A DNA stretch of 64,000 nucleotides from Rhodococcus sp. B7740 (GCF_000954115.1 NZ_CP010797.1:1860001-1924000); one strand, 5' to 3'. Shown: positions 25,960 to 35,942, counted from the stretch's first letter. Numbers and translations: made by a program. The notes: generated by a model from the sequence alone, not told the origin.

Positions 25960-28089
25960 GTGACGCGTTGGGCCTCGTTCGTCGTATCGCACAAACGATG
26001 GGCACTGGCAGTTGTCGTCGCCGTCGTCGCCGTCGGCGGAATCTTCGGACTCGGCGTCTTCTCGAAACTGAGCGAGGGCGGCTACGCCGACGCAGGCAGC
26101 GAATCGTCCGAGGTCGCACGGCTGGTGCAGGGCATAGGCCAACCGACCCCCGACATCGTCGCGATCTACACCGCCCCCGAGGGCCGGTCGATCGACGACA
26201 TCGGACCACAGGTGCAAGCGACGCTCGACGAGTTCAGCAGTCGATACACCCTCGGCAACATCGCCTCGTACTGGAGCGCAGACCCGATCAGCAAGGAATT
26301 CCTGGTCTCCAAGGACCGAACCAAGGCGTTGGCCACGGTGTACCTCGGCGCGAACTCGGGCGTCACGTTCAACACCTTCGGCGAGCTTCCACCACAGCTC
26401 GAAGTGCCCGGCATCGAATCTCAGTTCGCCGGCGCAACGGTGGTGGGAGTCTCGCTCAGCGAAACCCTCGAACGCGACCTGATCCGCTCCGAGATCATCG
26501 CTGTTCCCATCACACTGCTGCTGCTGATCTTCATCTTCGGCGGCGTGATCGCCGCAGCGGTTCCGGTCTTCGTCGGCATTCTGAGCGTGCTCAGCTCCCT
26601 GGCCATCCTGCGGGTGCTCACCGAGTTCACCGAAGTCAGCTCGTTCTCGATCAACGTCGCGTCGTTGCTGGGACTGGGCCTGGCCATCGACTACGGACTG
26701 TTCATCGTCAGCAGGTTCCGCGAGGAACTGCGCGGTGGATCGACGCCGATCGACGCGACAATCCGCACCGTCGCCACCGCAGGCAAGACCGTCGTCTTCT
26801 CCGGACTGCTGCTGATCTGCGCATTCGCCGGGATGCTCGTCTTCCCGCAGGCAGTGATCCGATCTCTCGGGTTCGGGGCCATGGCCGCAGTGGCGAGTGC
26901 AGCCGTCCTGTCACTGACCGCGGTTCCCGCCCTGCTCGCCATTCTCGGTACCCGCATCAACTCCTGGACGTGGTCGCGCACAGCGTCCGACCGAGGCGAT
27001 GCACGCGCACACAAGTTCTGGGGCGGCGTCGTCACCCGCGTCATGAAGCATCCGGGCATCGTCGCTGCCGTCATCGTCGCCGGCTTGCTGATCATCGCCA
27101 CCCCGATCCTGAAGGTATCGCTCGGAGAGGTCGACTACACGGCGCTGCCGAAGGACAACCCTGCGCGCGTGGCGTTCGAGACTCTCGGCTCCGACTTCGA
27201 ATCCACCGGCGAGGGCGCAACCGTTGTTCTGCGCGGCCTGGACGGCGTCAAGCCTCAGGGCGCACCGATTGCGGCGCTCACCTCAGCCGTGGAATCCACG
27301 CCCGGTATCGCCCGAGCCGAATTCCTGGGCTCGAAGGACGATTTCGTGACGCTGCAGGCGTCCTACAGCGAACCGACCGGCGGGCTGAGCGAGGCCGAAT
27401 CCCAATCCGACGCAGTGGCGGCGCTGCGCGCGATCACTCCTCCGGACGGTACCGAGATCCTCGTCGGCGGCGGACGAGCCAACGTCGACGACGGCAATGC
27501 GGCGATCGCGAAGTGGCTACCGGTGATGATCACTATCATGGTCGTCTCGACGCTGGTGTTGCTGTTCCTCGCATTCGGATCGATCGTGTTGCCGATCAAG
27601 GCGGTCCTGATGGCCGGACTGAGCCTGGCCGCCACCTTCGGCGCACTCACGTGGGTGTTCCAGGAAGGCCACGGAGCCGGCCTGCTCGGCGTCACCCCCG
27701 GTCCGCTCGAATCGACGTTCGTGGTTCTCATTCTCGCGGTCATCTTCGGCTTGTCGACCGACTACGAGGTGTTCCTGATGTCGCGCATGGTGGAGGCTCG
27801 CGCGGCTGGAGCGAGCACCGAGGAAGCGGTGATCTTCGGCGCTCAACGCACCGGACGCATCGTGACCGCGGCGGCGCTGATACTGATCGTCGTCACCGGG
27901 GCCTTCACCGTCTCGGGTCTGTCGATCATGAGGTTCCTCGGCGTCGGAGTCATCCTGGCGCTGATCATCGACGCCACCATCATCCGGATGTTGCTGGTTC
28001 CGTCACTGGTCAAACTCATGGGCGAGGCGAACTGGTGGGCACCGGCCTGGATGAAGAAAGTGCACGAAAAAGCAGGTATCGGGCACTAG
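25960..28089 (+). CDS. MMPL/RND-family transporter
   Basis: A 709-aa exporter with the RND duplication: helix 1, an external loop (about 40-165), helices 2-6, then helix 7, a second loop (about 390-510) and helices 8-12. The paired Asp-Tyr proton-relay motifs are GLAIDYGLFIVSRF and GLSTDYEVFLMSRM. MMPL proteins export lipids or other hydrophobic molecules across the inner membrane of mycolic-acid bacteria. The GTG at 25960 follows GGAG. It begins 140 bp from dnaE2, divergent, and is followed 34 bp later by a fatty-acyl-reductase-like gene, which suggests a lipid substrate. Confidence 0.9.
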   Translation: MTRWASFVVSHKRWALAVVVAVVAVGGIFGLGVFSKLSEGGYADAGSESSEVARLVQGIGQPTPDIVAIYTAPEGRSIDDIGPQVQATLDEFSSRYTLGNIASYWSADPISKEFLVSKDRTKALATVYLGANSGVTFNTFGELPPQLEVPGIESQFAGATVVGVSLSETLERDLIRSEIIAVPITLLLLIFIFGGVIAAAVPVFVGILSVLSSLAILRVLTEFTEVSSFSINVASLLGLGLAIDYGLFIVSRFREELRGGSTPIDATIRTVATAGKTVVFSGLLLICAFAGMLVFPQAVIRSLGFGAMAAVASAAVLSLTAVPALLAILGTRINSWTWSRTASDRGDARAHKFWGGVVTRVMKHPGIVAAVIVAGLLIIATPILKVSLGEVDYTALPKDNPARVAFETLGSDFESTGEGATVVLRGLDGVKPQGAPIAALTSAVESTPGIARAEFLGSKDDFVTLQASYSEPTGGLSEAESQSDAVAALRAITPPDGTEILVGGGRANVDDGNAAIAKWLPVMITIMVVSTLVLLFLAFGSIVLPIKAVLMAGLSLAATFGALTWVFQEGHGAGLLGVTPGPLESTFVVLILAVIFGLSTDYEVFLMSRMVEARAAGASTEEAVIFGAQRTGRIVTAAALILIVVTGAFTVSGLSIMRFLGVGVILALIIDATIIRMLLVPSLVKLMGEANWWAPAWMKKVHEKAGIGH

Positions 28090-28097
28090 CACCGGAA

Positions 28098-28115
28098 CTT
28101 ACCTTGGAGTAAGGT
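28098..28115 (+). promoter_or_regulatory. Inverted repeat before the acyl-reductase-like gene
   Basis: CTTAC-CTTGGA-GTAAG and, in another register, ACCTT-GGAGT-AAGGT are both perfect short palindromes at 28098-28115. The site ends eight bases before the ATG at 28124 and contains GGAG and AAGG, which may also be the ribosome site. Operator status is a guess. Confidence 0.4.
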
Positions 28116-28123
28116 CGGCTCGC

Positions 28124-30124
28124 ATGGCGAACTACATCGTAACCGGCGGTACCGGGTTTCTCGGGAAGAACGTCCTGCCCCGATTGCTCGAACGTGATGC
28201 GCTCGCCGCGATCCACGTGCTGGTGCGTCCGGGATCGGTGGCCCGTCTCGAGCGACTGGCACAGCACCTCGACGGCGGCGACCGAATTCACCCGCTGGTC
28301 GGCGATCTCACCGAGCCGGAGCTCGGACTCCGAGACGTGCCTGCCGACATCGACCACATCCTCCATCTCGGAGCCGTATACGACCTGACCGCAGGCGACG
28401 AGCAAGCCCCGACCAACGTCGCCGGAACTGCCTCGGTGATCGGCCTCGCCGAGAAGACCGGGGCCCGCCTACACCACATCTCGTCGATCGCCGTTGCGGG
28501 CGACTATCGAGGAACGTTCTCCGAGAACGACTTCGACCTCGGCCAGAATTTTCCGACTGCCTATCACCGCACCAAGTTCGAGTCCGAGAAGTTGGTCCGC
28601 GACAGCGCTGCGGACTGGCGGGTGTATCGGCCTGCCGCGATCATCGGACACTCGGAGACCGGTGCCATCGACAAGGTCGACGGACCGTACTTCTTCTTCC
28701 CGTTCTTCGCGGAGCTGGCCAAGCTGCCCTCCGTCGTACCGATCACGGTGCCGAAGATGGGCGCTACCAACCTGGTTCCGGTCGACTACGTCGCCGACGC
28801 CATCGTCGAGCTCGTGCATCGAAACACCGCTCCCGGCAGCGTGTTCCATCTGGTCAATCCGACGCCTCAGTCGATGGCAGAGGTCTACGCCGCGTTCTCG
28901 TCGGCAGCGGGATCTCGCGCGCGAATCGTCGACGTGCCAGGAGCGCTGGTCGCTCCCGTGGTCTCCCCCAAGTCCAGGGCCGTGCGCAAGCAACGCGACG
29001 CCGCCCTTCGTGATCTCGGAGTACCTCCGGTGATGCTCGAACACCTGACTCTGCCCACCGTGTTCGAGTCGGCATCGACACAGAAAGCGTTGCAGGGCAG
29101 CTCGATCACGCCGCCACCGCTGCGGACGTACGCCGATCGAGTGTGGACTCACTGGCGGGAGAACTTCGATCCAAAGCGCAACCGCCGAAACGACCCACGC
29201 GGGCCGCTGTTCGGCCGTCACATCGTCATCACCGGTGGCTCGTCCGGAATCGGCCGTGCCAGCGCCGAAGCCGCTGCCCGCAAGGGTGCGGTGGTCATTC
29301 TGCTCGCGCGCGGTCAGGATCAACTCGACGAGGTGGTCGAGCACATCCGCGAATCGGGCGGCACCGCCTACGGTTACTCGTGCGACGTCACCGACAGCGA
29401 ATCGGTGGATCAGACCGTGAAAACCGTTCTGAGCGAACACGATCACGTCGACATGCTGGTGAACAGCGCCGGACGATCCATCCGCCGCGCACTCTATCGA
29501 TCCACCGATCGATTGCACGACTACGAGCGCACCATGGCCGTCAACTACTTCGGGGCGATCCGTTTGGTGCTGACACTGTTGCCACACATGCGTGAACGTC
29601 AGTTCGGGCACGTGGTCAACATCTCCAGCGCTGCGGTCCTCGGACACCCGCCTCGCTTCTCGGCCTACGTGGCCAGCAAGGCCGCACTGGACGGCTTCAC
29701 CGATGTGGCTGCCGCAGAGACACTCTCGGACGGAATCACCTACACCACCATTCACATGCCCCTGGTGGACACACCGATGATCACCCCGACGGGAGACAAG
29801 AACGTCGGTCCGGTGTTCTCACCGGAGAAGGCTGCCGCGATCGTCATTCGCGCACTGAGCGACAAGCCGAAGCGAATCGACACTCCACTGGGAACACTCG
29901 GGCAATTCGGTGCCATGTTCGCCCCCAAGGGCAAAGACCGCACGATGCATCAGCACTACCGAAAATTTCCCGAATCCGCGGCAGCCAAGGGTGAAACGCC
30001 GGTCACGATCGAGGACGGGAAAGTGCCCTACCGGGTGCGTCCCTACGATCCGAAGGCTCCGAGCGCACGCATCGGCAAGGTGATCCGACGCGTCGGAAGA
30101 CTGGTCCCCGGCACCAGTTGGTGA
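28124..30124 (+). CDS. Two-domain SDR, fatty-acyl-CoA-reductase-like
   Basis: A 666-aa fusion. Residues 1-340 are an extended SDR of the acyl-reductase (NAD_binding_4) type, with VTGGTGFLGKNVLPRLL and YHRTKFESEKLV (Tyr-x3-Lys). Residues 360-600 are a classical SDR with ITGGSSGIGRASAEAAARKGA, NSAGRSIRR and YVASKAALDGF. This architecture is that of mycobacterial AcrA1 (Rv3391) and the Marinobacter acyl reductase, which convert acyl-CoA or aldehyde to alcohol in wax-ester or lipid synthesis. Both active sites look intact. It follows the MMPL exporter by 34 bp, so a lipid-making and exporting unit is plausible. Confidence 0.87.
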   Translation: MANYIVTGGTGFLGKNVLPRLLERDALAAIHVLVRPGSVARLERLAQHLDGGDRIHPLVGDLTEPELGLRDVPADIDHILHLGAVYDLTAGDEQAPTNVAGTASVIGLAEKTGARLHHISSIAVAGDYRGTFSENDFDLGQNFPTAYHRTKFESEKLVRDSAADWRVYRPAAIIGHSETGAIDKVDGPYFFFPFFAELAKLPSVVPITVPKMGATNLVPVDYVADAIVELVHRNTAPGSVFHLVNPTPQSMAEVYAAFSSAAGSRARIVDVPGALVAPVVSPKSRAVRKQRDAALRDLGVPPVMLEHLTLPTVFESASTQKALQGSSITPPPLRTYADRVWTHWRENFDPKRNRRNDPRGPLFGRHIVITGGSSGIGRASAEAAARKGAVVILLARGQDQLDEVVEHIRESGGTAYGYSCDVTDSESVDQTVKTVLSEHDHVDMLVNSAGRSIRRALYRSTDRLHDYERTMAVNYFGAIRLVLTLLPHMRERQFGHVVNISSAAVLGHPPRFSAYVASKAALDGFTDVAAAETLSDGITYTTIHMPLVDTPMITPTGDKNVGPVFSPEKAAAIVIRALSDKPKRIDTPLGTLGQFGAMFAPKGKDRTMHQHYRKFPESAAAKGETPVTIEDGKVPYRVRPYDPKAPSARIGKVIRRVGRLVPGTSW

Positions 30125-30134
30125 CCGGCAGAAC

Positions 30135-30644
30135 TCAGCGCAACAGAGCCTTTGCCCACACCCGCAGAAATCCCTGACTCAGGTACGTCAGAGTGCCGAT
30201 GGCGAGTGTCCATTTGACGGTGCTGACCACGGTGGTGGCGCGGACGACGGTGTCGGCGATCCGTTCTCGGTTGTCGACCAACACCAGTCCGACGACGTTC
30301 TCGATGTAGTCCCCGGCGGCGGAGGCAACGGGAGCGACGGCCAATGCCGTCGTCACTGCGGGGCTCAGCGGAGTCTTCTCCGCCAGGCTCCTCGCGCCTG
30401 CACGCAGCGCGACGGCATAGATCGCGGGATGTACGAAGTCGGGCAGATAGTGGCTGCGGAACCGAGCGATCTCGGTCTCGTCCATGCTCGCCAGGATCTG
30501 CCGGTAACGCTGGGCGGACCACGCCGTCTGTACGGCAAGCACTTTCGGAGCTGCGGGGCCGAGCAGTCGGGCGATGTTGGCCTGGGATACGACGAACAGC
30601 GCCGACCAGCCCAGCATTCTGCGATCGAGCACGCTCAGAGACAT
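30135..30644 (-). CDS. Uncharacterised membrane protein
   Basis: A 169-aa protein with a first hydrophobic segment (about 12-30), an amphipathic middle (QRYRQILASMDETEIARFRSHYLPDFVHPAIYAVAL), a segment around 90-115 and a last one around 135-160. I recall similar unnamed actinobacterial proteins but no functional family. It begins nine bases after the hydrolase gene stop, so it is in an operon with that gene and perhaps with imuA'/imuB upstream. It converges on the acyl-reductase-like gene with 10 bp between stops. Confidence 0.7.
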   Translation of the reverse strand: MSLSVLDRRMLGWSALFVVSQANIARLLGPAAPKVLAVQTAWSAQRYRQILASMDETEIARFRSHYLPDFVHPAIYAVALRAGARSLAEKTPLSPAVTTALAVAPVASAAGDYIENVVGLVLVDNRERIADTVVRATTVVSTVKWTLAIGTLTYLSQGFLRVWAKALLR

Positions 30645-30653
30645 GCACGGATC

Positions 30654-31412
30654 CTAGTTCGTCAGAAACGGCAGAACTGCTGCCTCGAACGCCGAGTATC
30701 CGTCGCGATGGATGCTGTGCCCGGTGCGGAACGCCTCGACGCGGCAGGTCGGAATCTCGGCGACCATCGCGGCCAGCCGGTCCGGATCGACCATTCCGCC
30801 CGGACCTCCGCGAAGCACAAGCGTCGGAGCCGTGATGTCGGCCAACGACTCCCACCACTGCGGATTCGGTCGACGGAACTGCTCGAGAGCAGTGGTGGTC
30901 ATCGAGCGATCGAAGGCGAGTACCGCGCGGGGGTGCAGAACGACGCTGGTCGCTGCATGCCAGAGTTCGGTCACCGACGGCATCCTGCCGGTCAGCGTCG
31001 GCGGAGCGTCCCCCGGCCGAATCGGTATCGGAAGCTCCTCGAGGACCAGACGGCGGACGAGCTGCGGGCGACGCTGCGCGACGAGCGAGACCGCGTATCC
31101 ACCGAGGGAATGCCCGACGAGATCGACTTCGTCGAGCCCGAGGTGGTCGATCAACGCCAGCAGGTCTGCCCCGAAGGAATCGAATTCGTACGTGGACGTG
31201 TGCGCACTCTTGCCGTGTCCGCGCAGATCGACGGTGATCACTCGGCTGCCCTGCGCGGTGAGTGCACGGGTGAACCGATCCCAGGTTGTGCTGTCACCGC
31301 CCATTCCGTGCACCAGCATCACCGGTACCGAATCCGAGTTGGCGTGCCCCAGCGGGGTGAACGAGCGATACGCGATGTCGACACCATCGAGGTCGACCGT
31401 CTCCGACATCAT
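30654..31412 (-). CDS. Alpha/beta hydrolase
   Basis: A 252-aa serine hydrolase. The oxyanion-hole block is VMLVHGMGGDSTTWDRF, the nucleophile elbow is VGHSLGGYAVSL, the acid is in the LVLRGGPGGMVDPDRLA strand, and the His is in FRTGHSIHRDGYSAF. Substrate unknown; haloalkane, epoxide or ester hydrolases share this layout. Three closely spaced ATGs (31418, 31412, 31409) make the start ambiguous; GAGAGA best serves 31412. It follows imuB by 28 bp on the same strand. Confidence 0.85.
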   Translation of the reverse strand: MMSETVDLDGVDIAYRSFTPLGHANSDSVPVMLVHGMGGDSTTWDRFTRALTAQGSRVITVDLRGHGKSAHTSTYEFDSFGADLLALIDHLGLDEVDLVGHSLGGYAVSLVAQRRPQLVRRLVLEELPIPIRPGDAPPTLTGRMPSVTELWHAATSVVLHPRAVLAFDRSMTTTALEQFRRPNPQWWESLADITAPTLVLRGGPGGMVDPDRLAAMVAEIPTCRVEAFRTGHSIHRDGYSAFEAAVLPFLTN

Positions 31413-31440
31413 CTGCATTCTCTCGACGGTAGCGGTGCCG

Positions 31441-33015
31441 CTATTCGTAGATTCCTTCCACCCGCCACCGACCCTCGTCGAACACCAGCAGCAAGGCCCT
31501 TTCGTCGTCGAGCACCACCTGGGCTCGCGCCGTCGGACCCGTCGCCGCGTGGCCACTGTCCCACCATCGCTCGTCCACCGGCCACGGCCCGGCCAGACCC
31601 GTCAGTTCCCATTCCTTGGTGCCCCAGCGCAATCGCGACGGCGGTGCATCGAACACACCACGATCGGTGACGCCGATTCCGGTTCCCGACCGATTCATCA
31701 GCGTCACCGTCGGACGTGTCTCGATCACTGCCGCCGGAGCAGGCTCCGGGAGCCGTCCCGGCCAGGGATCCGACGGATCGGACATCGGCACCAGTTCATC
31801 GCCGAGTGGACGCAGGGTGATCCGCTCGGCCGGCCCACGGCCACCGCTGAGCACACCACCGAGCACCGATTCGCCGCCGAGCAGACCCTGCACACGCACC
31901 AAGGCCCGACGCGCCCTCTCGTCCTCGTCCCCGACACTGCCCCACAAACCCAGCTGCAGCTCACCGGCGGCCACCACTTCGATGGGTTCGAGCCGTAGCG
32001 CGGTGATCGCGGACGTCGGCTTGTTCTCGCTGCGCCCGGTGATCCAGCCGTCGAGCTGCCAGCGCACGCGGTCGGCTGTTCCCTCCGGCGTCAACGGCTC
32101 GGCGCAGCGCCAGATCCGCGACAGATTCTCGCCGTTACCGGTACTGGCATGCACCAGCAGACGAGTACACGCAACGGCAGCGGCAGCGAGCTTGGTGTGC
32201 AACTGCTCGGCCAACCCGCGCCCGGCGAACGCAGCTGCGTCGACCCGATCGATCGGCGGATCGCACAGGTACTCCACATCCAGGTCCGGCGGCAGAGCCC
32301 TGGCCGACGGCGGACGTTCGGGCTCACCTCGAGCACTGCGATGCGCCAACACGGCATCGGTACCGAAGCGCGACGCGACATCCCCGGGAGACAGGGCCGC
32401 GAAATCGCCGATCGTTCGTAGACCCAAGCGTCGCAACAGATCCACCAGCTCACCGCGATCGGCCGCGGACATGCTCGGTTCGGCCGAGAGTTCTGCCACC
32501 GGCAACGGTGCGAGAAAGCCTGCACCCCCGCCGCGCGGCACCACCTGCGCATACCGCGCGGCGACGACCGCGGTGGACAGCTCGTCGGCGATACCGATCT
32601 GACATTCCACACCGGCAGCCGACGCTTCGTCGATCAACCGTTCCGCGGCCCGATGTTCGGTACCGAAATACCGTCCGACGCCGCGAGCAGAGAGAACCAG
32701 CAAGCCCGGTCGCAGCACTTCGACTCCCGGCGCGATGGCGGCGACGGCCGAGACCACGGGCTCGAACAATCGCGCATCACGATCGGTATCGGCGAGAGCG
32801 ACGTGCACATCCGGGCACCGCGCCTGCGCTTCCCGACGGCGCAGGCCGCGCTTGATACCCGACGCCCGTGCCGTCGCCGAGCACGCGACGACCCGATTGG
32901 CCGAGGTGACGACCACCGGATGCGTCGCAGGGAGATCGGCCTGAGCAGCTGCTGCGACGGCGGGCCAATCGGGACACCACAGTGCAAGAACACGGCTGGA
33001 ACGATCGATGCTCAT
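31441..33015 (-). CDS. imuB: ImuB, catalytically dead Y-family polymerase-like mutasome scaffold
   Basis: A 524-aa protein. The Y-family fold is recognisable ([26 protein letters not shown]; helix-hairpin-helix [26 protein letters not shown]) but the catalytic Asp and Glu positions are lost: the first motif reads [10 protein letters not shown] and the Ser-Leu-Asp-Glu region reads [12 protein letters not shown] beta-clamp-binding motif QLGLW lies at 354-358, as in mycobacterial ImuB, which bridges ImuA', DnaE2 and the clamp. ATG at 33015 overlaps the imuA' stop (ATGA), so translation is coupled. Confidence 0.93.
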   Translation of the reverse strand: MSIDRSSRVLALWCPDWPAVAAAAQADLPATHPVVVTSANRVVACSATARASGIKRGLRRREAQARCPDVHVALADTDRDARLFEPVVSAVAAIAPGVEVLRPGLLVLSARGVGRYFGTEHRAAERLIDEASAAGVECQIGIADELSTAVVAARYAQVVPRGGGAGFLAPLPVAELSAEPSMSAADRGELVDLLRRLGLRTIGDFAALSPGDVASRFGTDAVLAHRSARGEPERPPSARALPPDLDVEYLCDPPIDRVDAAAFAGRGLAEQLHTKLAAAAVACTRLLVHASTGNGENLSRIWRCAEPLTPEGTADRVRWQLDGWITGRSENKPTSAITALRLEPIEVVAAGELQLGLWGSVGDEDERARRALVRVQGLLGGESVLGGVLSGGRGPAERITLRPLGDELVPMSDPSDPWPGRLPEPAPAAVIETRPTVTLMNRSGTGIGVTDRGVFDAPPSRLRWGTKEWELTGLAGPWPVDERWWDSGHAATGPTARAQVVLDDERALLLVFDEGRWRVEGIYE

Positions 33016-33824
33016 GTCGAGACCGCGATCGACAACGGATTCTGTTCGCGCTCCTCGGCATGCCACTCGATGCGGCCGTTCTCCGAACGCAGGTCGAGTC
33101 GAACGGTGCGGGGCCGCATCGCCTTGCCGCGAGCGCACACCGACAATCGGACGCCGCGTAGTCGGCCGCGGCCCAGCTCCAGGCCCGTGCCGAGGCCGTC
33201 GTATCCGTGCACCGATGCGTCCAGTCGTAGCTCTGCCCCGTCCCAGTGCCCATCGGTCACCAGCAGCGTCGACCCCTTGCTCCGCGCTCTGGCCACCACG
33301 GCCCTGGCCCGAGTGGGCGAGACCGACAGACCGCCGAGACCGAGTACCACGAGATCGACACCGTCGAGCAGAATGGCCGCCACTTCCACCGGGTCGGGAC
33401 CGGGATCGGGAATCAGAGCCAGTTTGCTCAGTTGTGCACCCATTTCCACCGCGGCCAGAATTCCGAAACGAGGCTGCCCGATGACGGCGACATGCCCGCC
33501 GGCACCGGTCACCGCGGCCACCAACCCGATCAGGAGCGAGCCGGCACCCGAAACCGAGGCCACCGTTCCACGTACCAGTCCACCGTGCGGCAGCACCTCG
33601 ATCAGCGCGGACGGCACCGGAAGAACGGGCCGCTGACGGGTCGGACGCGGTGTCGACGGTTCCGGGTGCACCGGCTCGACGGGGTCCGAATTCTCGATAC
33701 GCACCGATGCCGTTTCGCCCCGGGAAGGCACGGCGGCCATCCGGCTACGCAGCAACGCCACACGCTCCGGCAGCGACAACCCGTCGAGCACATCCGGCGT
33801 GACGGAAGCTCCCGATACAGTCAT
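33012..33824 (-). CDS. imuA': ImuA', RecA-like mutasome accessory protein
   Basis: A 270-aa RecA-related protein. [44 protein letters not shown] corresponds to the core with a degenerate Walker A, so ATP binding is doubtful. Actinobacterial ImuA' is needed with ImuB and DnaE2 for damage-induced mutagenesis. The start at 33824 has AAGGGGAG upstream; the frame runs on to 34016 but through the promoter. A LexA-type box lies 72 bp upstream. Confidence 0.9.
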   Translation of the reverse strand: MTVSGASVTPDVLDGLSLPERVALLRSRMAAVPSRGETASVRIENSDPVEPVHPEPSTPRPTRQRPVLPVPSALIEVLPHGGLVRGTVASVSGAGSLLIGLVAAVTGAGGHVAVIGQPRFGILAAVEMGAQLSKLALIPDPGPDPVEVAAILLDGVDLVVLGLGGLSVSPTRARAVVARARSKGSTLLVTDGHWDGAELRLDASVHGYDGLGTGLELGRGRLRGVRLSVCARGKAMRPRTVRLDLRSENGRIEWHAEEREQNPLSIAVST

Positions 33825-33895
33825 GTCACTCCCCTTCGCGGCGTAGAAAATCGAGCCGAAACTTCGGTGTCCGACAAACGCGGGAAGTGGCGTAT

Positions 33896-33911
33896 TCGAA
33901 CACAATTTCGA
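33896..33911 (-). promoter_or_regulatory. SOS (LexA) box of imuA'-imuB
   Basis: TCGAAC-ACAA-TTTCGA differs at one base from TCGAAC-N4-GTTCGA. It lies between imuA' and the divergent kinase gene, 72 bp before the imuA' start. Confidence 0.78.
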
Positions 33912-34023
33912 TCTGCACTCAGTAAAGCCGCTCGGACGGCAACTCGTCAAGGTGATGCCGAAGCCCCTGGTAGATGCCTCCGTCGCTCGGCTGCGGGCAC
34001 GTCCAGCCATCGTCAACTAACCT

Positions 34024-35253
34024 GTGGGCGTGACGGATCAGCAGCGTGTTCGACGGGGCGTCGGGCCCGACTACCTCCTGGCAGGCAGATACCGCCTGGC
34101 CGGCAAACTCGGCGGTGGAGGCATGGGCGCGGTATGGCTCGCCACCGACACACTTCTGCACCGCCAGGTGGCCGTCAAGCAGGTCACGTCCACCACTCGA
34201 TTGACCCCCGAGCAGGCCGTGGAAGTACGCAACCGGGCCATGCGCGAGGGTCGCATCGCAGCCCGACTCTCCAGCCCCCACGCCATCGCGATGCACGACG
34301 TCGCTCTCGTCGACGGTGAGCCGTGGTTGGTCATGGAATACCTGTCCTCGCGCAGTCTCGCGCAGGCACTCGGCACCACCGATTCGCTACCACCGTTCGA
34401 GGTCGCTCAGATCGGCGCGCAGATCGCCGACGCCCTGACCGAAGCGCACGAGGCCGGGATCGTGCACCGAGACATCAAGCCGGGCAACATTCTGATCGCC
34501 GATCGCGGTAAGGATCTGGGCATCGTCAAGATCAGCGACTTCGGCATCTCCCGCGCCAAGGGAGACGTCGAAGCAGCCGACGACAGCGTGATCACCGGCA
34601 CCCCGGCATATTTCGCACCCGAGGTCGCACGCGGACAGGATCCCACCGCGGCCAGCGACGTGTTCTCCCTCGGCGCAACGCTGTACACGGCCATCGAAGG
34701 CAAACCGCCGTTCGACATCGATCACGATTCGATCGCACTGCTGCACCGAGTTGCCAAGGGGCAGATCATCGCTCCCACCCGCAGCGGCGATCTCACGGGC
34801 CCGTTGCTGCACATGCTCGAGCCCGATCCTGCCCGACGCCCCACCATGGCGCAGGCTCGCGACGAGATGATCGTCGCCGCGATCAGCAAGCGCGGCAGCA
34901 TAGCTCAGCTGCGCGGGGTGCCTCTGACGTCCGCGGACGGCGTGGTCCCGGCATGGGCGAGGCGTTCGACACCGGTCTCCGAATCTCGTCGTCCGTCGAG
35001 GGAGTTCGGAAGAACCATCGCGGGCCTGCCGGCCGTGCAACCCGTTGAGAGCCAAGCCAATCCGGTCCCGTCGACGTATTCGCCACCGCCGTTCGATCTA
35101 CCGCGAAAGAAGAAGAACCCGATCGAGGACGTCCTGATGCGCATCGAGGACGTCGTCGGCGACCGAACGTCGATTCCATCGACCGCGATCCTCGCAGCAC
35201 TCGTGCTCGCCATCGTGGTCGTTTTCGTTCTGGTGATCGCACTCCTGTTGTAG
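34024..35253 (+). CDS. Serine/threonine protein kinase, PknB-like, without extracellular domain
   Basis: A 409-aa Hanks-type kinase. The Gly loop is KLGGGGMGAVW, the ATP Lys is residue 52 (VAVKQV), the catalytic loop VHRDIKPGNIL has Asp 150, DFG is at 172, and TGTPAYFAPEVARG is the activation segment. After the kinase comes a Pro/Ser-rich, Lys-rich juxtamembrane linker and one transmembrane helix (about 388-408) at the very C-terminus, with essentially nothing outside. GTG at 34024 or 34030; no Shine-Dalgarno, so perhaps leaderless. It may be tail-anchored and regulated by partners rather than by an external ligand. Confidence 0.92.
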   Translation: MGVTDQQRVRRGVGPDYLLAGRYRLAGKLGGGGMGAVWLATDTLLHRQVAVKQVTSTTRLTPEQAVEVRNRAMREGRIAARLSSPHAIAMHDVALVDGEPWLVMEYLSSRSLAQALGTTDSLPPFEVAQIGAQIADALTEAHEAGIVHRDIKPGNILIADRGKDLGIVKISDFGISRAKGDVEAADDSVITGTPAYFAPEVARGQDPTAASDVFSLGATLYTAIEGKPPFDIDHDSIALLHRVAKGQIIAPTRSGDLTGPLLHMLEPDPARRPTMAQARDEMIVAAISKRGSIAQLRGVPLTSADGVVPAWARRSTPVSESRRPSREFGRTIAGLPAVQPVESQANPVPSTYSPPPFDLPRKKKNPIEDVLMRIEDVVGDRTSIPSTAILAALVLAIVVVFVLVIALLL

Positions 35254-35261
35254 ACGAACCC

Positions 35262-35942
35262 TCAACGCGACTCGTGCACGACGATCGCGATCTGAACCCT
35301 GTTACTGCACGCCAGTTTCGTCAGAATCCGCGAGACGTAGGTCTTCACGGTCGCGACACTCATGTACAACTCGGCACCGATCTCCGCATTGGACTTCCCC
35401 GACCCGACAGCACCCGCCACCTCGCGTTCGCGATCGGTCAGGGACTCGAGCAGCGCCCGCGCCCGCGCGGTGGCGGAGTCGTGCGATCGAGCGTCCTGCT
35501 CGCGCCAGTGGGCAACCAAGCGTCCGACGGCGGTCGGCGACAGCATCGATTCCCCGGTTCCGACGCGATGCACCGCGTCGACGATGTCCCGCGGCGGCGT
35601 GTCCTTGAGCAGGAATCCGTTCGCGCCGACCCGCAGTGCCCGCAGCAGGTACTCGTCGGTATCGAACGTGGTCAACACCACGATGGCAGCCGTGAACCCC
35701 TCCGCGCGAAGCATTTCGGTGGCCGCGAGCCCATCGAGGACCGGCATCCGCACGTCCATCAGAACCACGTCGGGAGACAACGCGCGCACTGCCTCGATGC
35801 CACTGCGACCGTCGGCCGCCTCACCGACCACCCTGATTCCAGGATCCGAGCTCAGGATCAGCGACAAGCCCGCGCGGACCAACGCGTCGTCGTCGACCAG
35901 CAACACCGTGAGTACGTCGGGACCGTCGGCTACTTCGGGCAC
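35262..35942 (-). CDS. NarL/LuxR-family response regulator
   Basis: A 226-aa regulator. The receiver has VLLVDDDALVRAG, phosphoacceptor Asp at 63 in LMDVRMPVLDG, LTTF and FLLKDTPP. The LuxR-type helix-turn-helix is LTDREREVAGAVGSGKSNAEIGAELYMSVATVKTYVSRILTKL. GTG at 35942 follows GGAAG and overlaps the kinase stop by 13 bases. It pairs with the kinase at 35930-37066. Confidence 0.93.
   Translation of the reverse strand: MPEVADGPDVLTVLLVDDDALVRAGLSLILSSDPGIRVVGEAADGRSGIEAVRALSPDVVLMDVRMPVLDGLAATEMLRAEGFTAAIVVLTTFDTDEYLLRALRVGANGFLLKDTPPRDIVDAVHRVGTGESMLSPTAVGRLVAHWREQDARSHDSATARARALLESLTDREREVAGAVGSGKSNAEIGAELYMSVATVKTYVSRILTKLACSNRVQIAIVVHESR

Noticed and set aside
25794..28112. 772-aa frame overlapping the MMPL gene
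   Set aside because: Same strand, different frame; Arg-rich translation without membrane helices, whereas the MMPL frame has twelve helices and both Asp-Tyr motifs.
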